In this document: positions 35,031 to 38,344 of the stretch, one piece after another
Numbering within the stretch: position 1 is the stretch's first letter
Layout: every line of letters starts with the position of its first letter
Source: Candidatus Altimarinota bacterium
GTDB taxonomy: Bacteria > Patescibacteriota > Gracilibacteria > BD1-5 > UBA2023
DNA length: 38,344 nucleotides
Reading direction: 5' to 3'
Assembly (NCBI GenBank): GCA_024709505.1
Contig: JANJWP010000028.1
Location: forward strand, 1 to 38,344
Position numbers and translations under genes: made by a program
The notes under the pieces: model-generated
Database searches by the model: none
The model's input: only the letters and a program-made list of their open reading frames with translations
What the model was told of the DNA's origin: nothing

Positions 35031-36146
35031 ATGAATCTTCTCCAACTTTTTTTCGCGGTATCGGGAATCATTATTTTCGTTATCGCGCTCGACATTTCGA
35101 AGCGGCAAAAGTTCAATGCGCTTCACTTCCTCGTGTTTCTCTGAATCGGTGGCGGACTCCTGCTTTTTGCCTATGTGCCCCAAGCGCTCGATCTTATCGG
35201 CCGCATTTTCGGAATTCCCCGCGGAGCAGACGTGCTCGTATACGGCGGCATCGTCTTCCTGTCGTATTTTTCGCTCCTCCTTTTGAACAAGACCGAAAAA
35301 AACCGCGAAGACACCACCCGTCTGGTCCGTGAAATCGCCATCCACACCGGAGCGCCCGAAAACGCCCGCCTCGACTATTCGGGGGTTTCGGTAGGGGGTT
35401 CGCCATCTTCGTCAGACCCGTCTTCGTTCGACCGGCCCCTTCCATCGACTTCGAACGTGGCGTTTCTCATTCGGGCTTATAACGAATCGTCGCGTCTCGA
35501 AGGCGTGATAGACGGCCTCAAACTCGCCGGATATTCCAAAATCCTCGTCGTTGACGACGGATCGCGCGATGCCACTTCAGCCATTCTCGCGCGCCGGAGC
35601 GACGTGTTTTCGTTGCGGCATCCGCAAAACCGGGGCGGAGGGGCCGCGCTCGAAACCGGATTCGAATTTTTCCGCCGGTACGCGCGCGGACTCTGAATAG
35701 ACTTTATCGTCACGTTCGATGCCGACGGCCAGCACGACGTCGCCGACATGCCCCACTTTTTCTCGGCTTTTGAATCCGACCCCTCCTTGGACGTGGTATT
35801 CGGGTCGAGATTCGTCGTGAAGACCAATTCCAACGTTCCGTTTTTTCGAAAGATCATCCTCATGGGCGGCAGGATATTTACCCGCGTCATCTCGGGCGTG
35901 AGCCTTACCGATTCGCACAACGGATACCGGATGCTCCGCATCTCTTCGGTAGAAAAGATGCGCCTTACGATGGACGGCATGGAATACGCGAGCGAACTCA
36001 TCGACCAAGTGCGCGAGTTCGGTCTGAAATTCCGCGAGGTTCCGGTGAACATCCGCTACGACGCCTACACCCTCGGCAAAGGGCAAAAATCTTCGAACGC
36101 GGTGAACATCGCGGCGAAGATGATTTGGAACAAGTTTTTTAAGTAG
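35031..36146 (+). CDS. DUF2304 membrane domain fused to a family 2 glycosyltransferase
   Basis: UGA codons 35142-35144 (Gly38) and 35694-35696 (Gly222) restore 371 residues ending in TAG. Residues 1-115 are a DUF2304 (PF10066) domain: three helices (ISGII-like helix, then FLVFL-G-IGGGLLLFAYVPQ, then YGGIVFLSYFSLLLL) and a charged tail NKTEKNREDTTRLVREIA. Residues about 145-371 are a GT2/GT-A fold: NVAFLIRAYNES, ILVVDDGSRDAT, NRGGGAALETGF and TFDADGQHD, with the metal-binding DxD as DADGQ. In most bacteria DUF2304 and such GT2 genes are separate neighbours, so the fusion is notable. GT2 of this kind often moves sugar to a lipid carrier. First gene of a glycan cluster, 1 nt before the next. Confidence 0.88.
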
Positions 36147-36147
36147 C

Positions 36148-37281
36148 ATGAAAATCCTCTTCGTTCTCGATTATTACGTTCCCCATGTCGGATGAGCCGA
36201 AACGCTTTTCCGAAACGTCATCGAACGGCTCGCCAAAAAAGGGCATCAAATCAAGGTGCTCACTTGCCGGCATAACGCCGACGTGCCCGTCCACGAAGCA
36301 ATGGGGGCCAATATCGAAGTCTACCGGGTGGGTTCCGGGCGGTTCGACCTCATGTGGCACGCGCTTGGAAAAACCGGGCGGACGCTCGCTCAAGAAGCTG
36401 ACGTCATCCATACCACCACCTATTCGGCGGCGGTTCCGGCCTCGATCCTCTGAGTCCTTTTTCAAAAACGCACGGTCATTACCGTTCACGAGGTCTTTTG
36501 AAAGCTTTGGTACCGTTTCATGGGGTGGAAGGGGTTTTTCCACAAAGCCTTCGAACGGGCGGTTTTTTTGTTGCCGTTCGACGCTTATCTCTGCGTTTCC
36601 AACTATACCAAAAACAGCCTCCGGCTCTTGTTTTGACTGCCCGACGACAAACTTTCGACCGTCTATAACGGCATCGATACCGAATTTTGGGACGCTTCCA
36701 AAACCGATGTCGGACTCGCTTCGCGCATCCGCGCGGAACTTGGGCTCGAAAAAGCCTTTTCGACCCTCTATTTCGGCCGGCCGGGGGTTTCGAAGGGGCT
36801 CGAACATTTTCTCGAAGCGATTCCTCGCGTTTGCCAAAAAATCCCCCATTTCAAGGCCGTGTGCATCGTCTCGGGCGACGATGTCGAACGCGTGGCGGTA
36901 ATGAAACGCAAAATCGCGGAACTCGGCATAGCCGACCGCGTCATTTGGAAAGGGGCCGTGCCTTACGGCGAACTGCGCGAATACCTCATGGCGGCCGATT
37001 CGGTCATCGTTCCGTCGCTCGTGGAAGGATTTTGATTTTCGGCCGCGGAAGCCTCCGCCCTCTGAAGGCCGCTTGTCTATTCGAACGCCGCGGCGTTGCC
37101 CGAAGTGGTTTTTGGAACGACCGTTCCGGCAGAACCCGGAAACAGCGCCGACATCGCCCGTGCGATCGTCGATCTCTCCGAAGGAAAAACCGTCCAAGTC
37201 GCGCGGAAGGTTTTTGATTGGGAAGAGAACGTGGAGAAGACGGAGAAAATGTACGCTAATGGCGTTCGAGCATGAAAATAG
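36148..37281 (+). CDS. Family 4 glycosyltransferase
   Basis: Seven UGA codons (36193, 36451, 36499, 36634, 37033, 37063, 37273) are read as Gly, giving 377 residues ending in TAG. GT4 enzymes (GT-B fold) use nucleotide sugars. The N-terminus YYVPHVG-G-AETLF is the standard GGAE donor loop with UGA as its second Gly. Further signs are FGRPGVSKGLEHFLEAI and VPSLVEGF-G-FSAAEASAL-G-RPLVYSN, both typical EGFG...E.ALGxPVV motifs with two UGA codons. The last sense codons, GCA UGA AAA, overlap the start of the next gene (ATG 37272), then TAG. The density of UGA is high. It follows the DUF2304-GT2 gene by 1 nt. Confidence 0.93.
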
Positions 37282-38344
37282 CCATGGTCATGGACGCTTG
37301 GGATCCCATTCTCGGGGGAGGGCAGGTCCACGTGAAAAATCTCGTGGAACGTCTCGTTTTAGACCATGGTTGCCAGGTTGATCTTTTCGTCCGTTCGCTT
37401 CGGGGCGAAACGGGTGAAAACTTCGATTCCGACGAAACGTTTTTTTGAGGAAAGTTCCGGGTTTTTCGATGCGGCAGACCAAGGCCATTCTTTCAATTTT
37501 CCGAGCGGATATTTTCGATTTTTTCGATGGTTCGGAGAATCGTTTCCGAACATCGTAAATCGCCGTATGACGCGATTCACGCCCATGCCTTCCTTGGTCT
37601 TTTGAGCGGAAAAATCGCCTCGCTTCTTTTGCGTCGGCCCGTCGTAGCGACCGTGCACGGGGCCAACCTTCTCGACAAGGGGGATAAAACCCTTTTTTAC
37701 TGGGTGGAAAAATGGCTCTTGACCCAGATCCGTTACGACGCCCAAATTACGGTCGGATCCAGCTTCTTGCGGTATCCAAACGCCAATCTTCCGGTCGTCA
37801 TTCCCAACGGAGTCAACGTCGAAGAGTTCGACCGCGTAGAAAACTGTCCGGATGATCGGTTTGGAATATTGTTCGTCGGACGGTTCGAATGGACCAAGGG
37901 GCTCGACGTGCTCATCGATGCCGTAAAAATCCTCCGCGATAATGACGAAGCGCTTCTCCGTCGGCTTAAAATCGAATTCCGACTCGTCGGGTACGGATAT
38001 TCGGAAGCCGAATACCGACAGAAGATCGCCTATGGCGGATTGGACGAATATTTCCGATTTCTCGGAAGGATGGAAGGCGAAAAATTGATAGCCGAATATA
38101 AAAAAGTCCGAATCTTCGTGCTTCCAAGCCGGACCGAAGGTTTCTGAATGACGATTATCGAGGCCATGGCGGCGAACGTTCCCGTAATCGCGACGAAGTG
38201 CGGATGACCCGAAGACATCGTCCGCAATGGCGAGAACGGAATCTTAGTCGAAAAAGAAAACCCCGTCCAACTCGCGGAGGCGATATCGGGGCTCGTATCG
38301 GAAGTTTCGGCTTCGAGCCCGAAAATTGGGGCGATGATTGCGGC
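37272..38344 (+). CDS. Family 4 glycosyltransferase, 3' end beyond the window
   Basis: The gene starts at ATG 37272, inside the end of the previous one, and is open to the last base (357 codons visible). UGA codons 37446, 38145 and 38205 are Gly. N-terminal motif WDPILGGGQVHVKNLVERL is the donor-binding GGxxxH-like loop; then ATVHGAN, VIPNGVNVEEFDR, ILFVGRFEWTKGLDVLI and LPSRTEGF-G-MTIIEAMAANVPVIATKCG-G-PEDIV. These are classical GT4 blocks, with UGA at two invariant glycines. The sugar is unknown. It belongs to the glycan operon starting at 35031, whose product may decorate the surface or pili. Confidence 0.93.

Noticed and set aside
4169-38344. UGA as tryptophan (code 4) or selenocysteine
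   Set aside because: The recoded sites are glycines in well-known motifs (GxGD, EGFG, GGINLEDI, GGAE), the genes use TGG freely for Trp, and no SECIS-like context or Sec-type catalytic Cys position is seen.
2-38344. CRISPR arrays, transposases, phage genes, tRNA or rRNA genes
   Set aside because: I saw no regularly spaced repeats, no transposase or integrase motifs and no cloverleaf-like segment in the short intergenic regions; a covariance-model scan would be decisive.

Overview
This window reads as a piece of a Patescibacteria (CPR) chromosome that uses genetic code 25, in which UGA encodes glycine. That code is known from Candidatus Gracilibacteria (BD1-5/GN02) and Candidatus Absconditabacteria (SR1). 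With UGA as a stop, most genes look broken. With UGA as Gly, 30 clean genes appear. All 29 whose 3' end lies in the window end in TAA (16) or TAG (13), and I count 55 in-frame UGA codons in 19 of them. Many UGAs sit at conserved glycines: the malic enzyme NAD-domain entry, the GxGD motif of prepilin peptidase, the EGFG motifs of two GT4 glycosyltransferases, the Gly before the [10 protein letters not shown] block of a UvrD/PcrA helicase, and the -1 Gly of a prepilin cleavage site. The G+C content looks near or above half by eye (not counted), which is high for these lineages. No tRNA, rRNA, CRISPR array, insertion sequence or gene-free stretch over 300 bases was seen.

Layout. 2-3481 (+): a proline-rich repeat protein with LPxWLK motifs and a PKD-domain membrane protein. 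3515-10516 (-): a class-III-like prepilin, a FecR/Ig-like membrane protein, a CPR-type hypothetical, then an operon of a PP2C-like/transmembrane/propeller-like protein, RecO-like and prepilin peptidase, headed by a small coiled-coil gene. 10691-15921 (+): MurF-like ligase, small membrane protein, YchF, a hypothetical, and an M23 peptidase fused to three SLH domains. 16063-22648: two very large prepilin-like proteins with homologous N-termini, one (+) carrying a seven-bladed RCC1 propeller and the other (-) a Cys-rich stalk, surrounding a PcrA-type helicase and a small orphan gene. 22734-26220 (-): an MBL-fold protein, a small membrane protein and a sodium:solute symporter. 26327-32240 (-): a tight four-gene operon of three ATP-grasp proteins, one fused to a DUF1704 metallopeptidase, plus a signal-peptide/7TM protein. 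32363-34859 (-): malic enzyme and glutamate dehydrogenase. 35031-38344 (+): DUF2304-GT2 fusion and two GT4 glycosyltransferases, the last running off the window.

How it fits together. Prepilin peptidase, a short prepilin and two giant tip-like prepilins suggest a type IV pilus used for surface or host attachment, in line with the episymbiotic or predatory life known for some members of these phyla. The M23-SLH protein, MurF-like ligase and glycosyltransferases point to wall, S-layer and glycan work on the same surface. The ATP-grasp/DUF1704/7TM operon is the best candidate for an undescribed system: it looks like a membrane-linked peptide-ligation and removal module. Most genes lack a Shine-Dalgarno sequence and have a -10 box close to the start codon, so short or absent leaders may be common.
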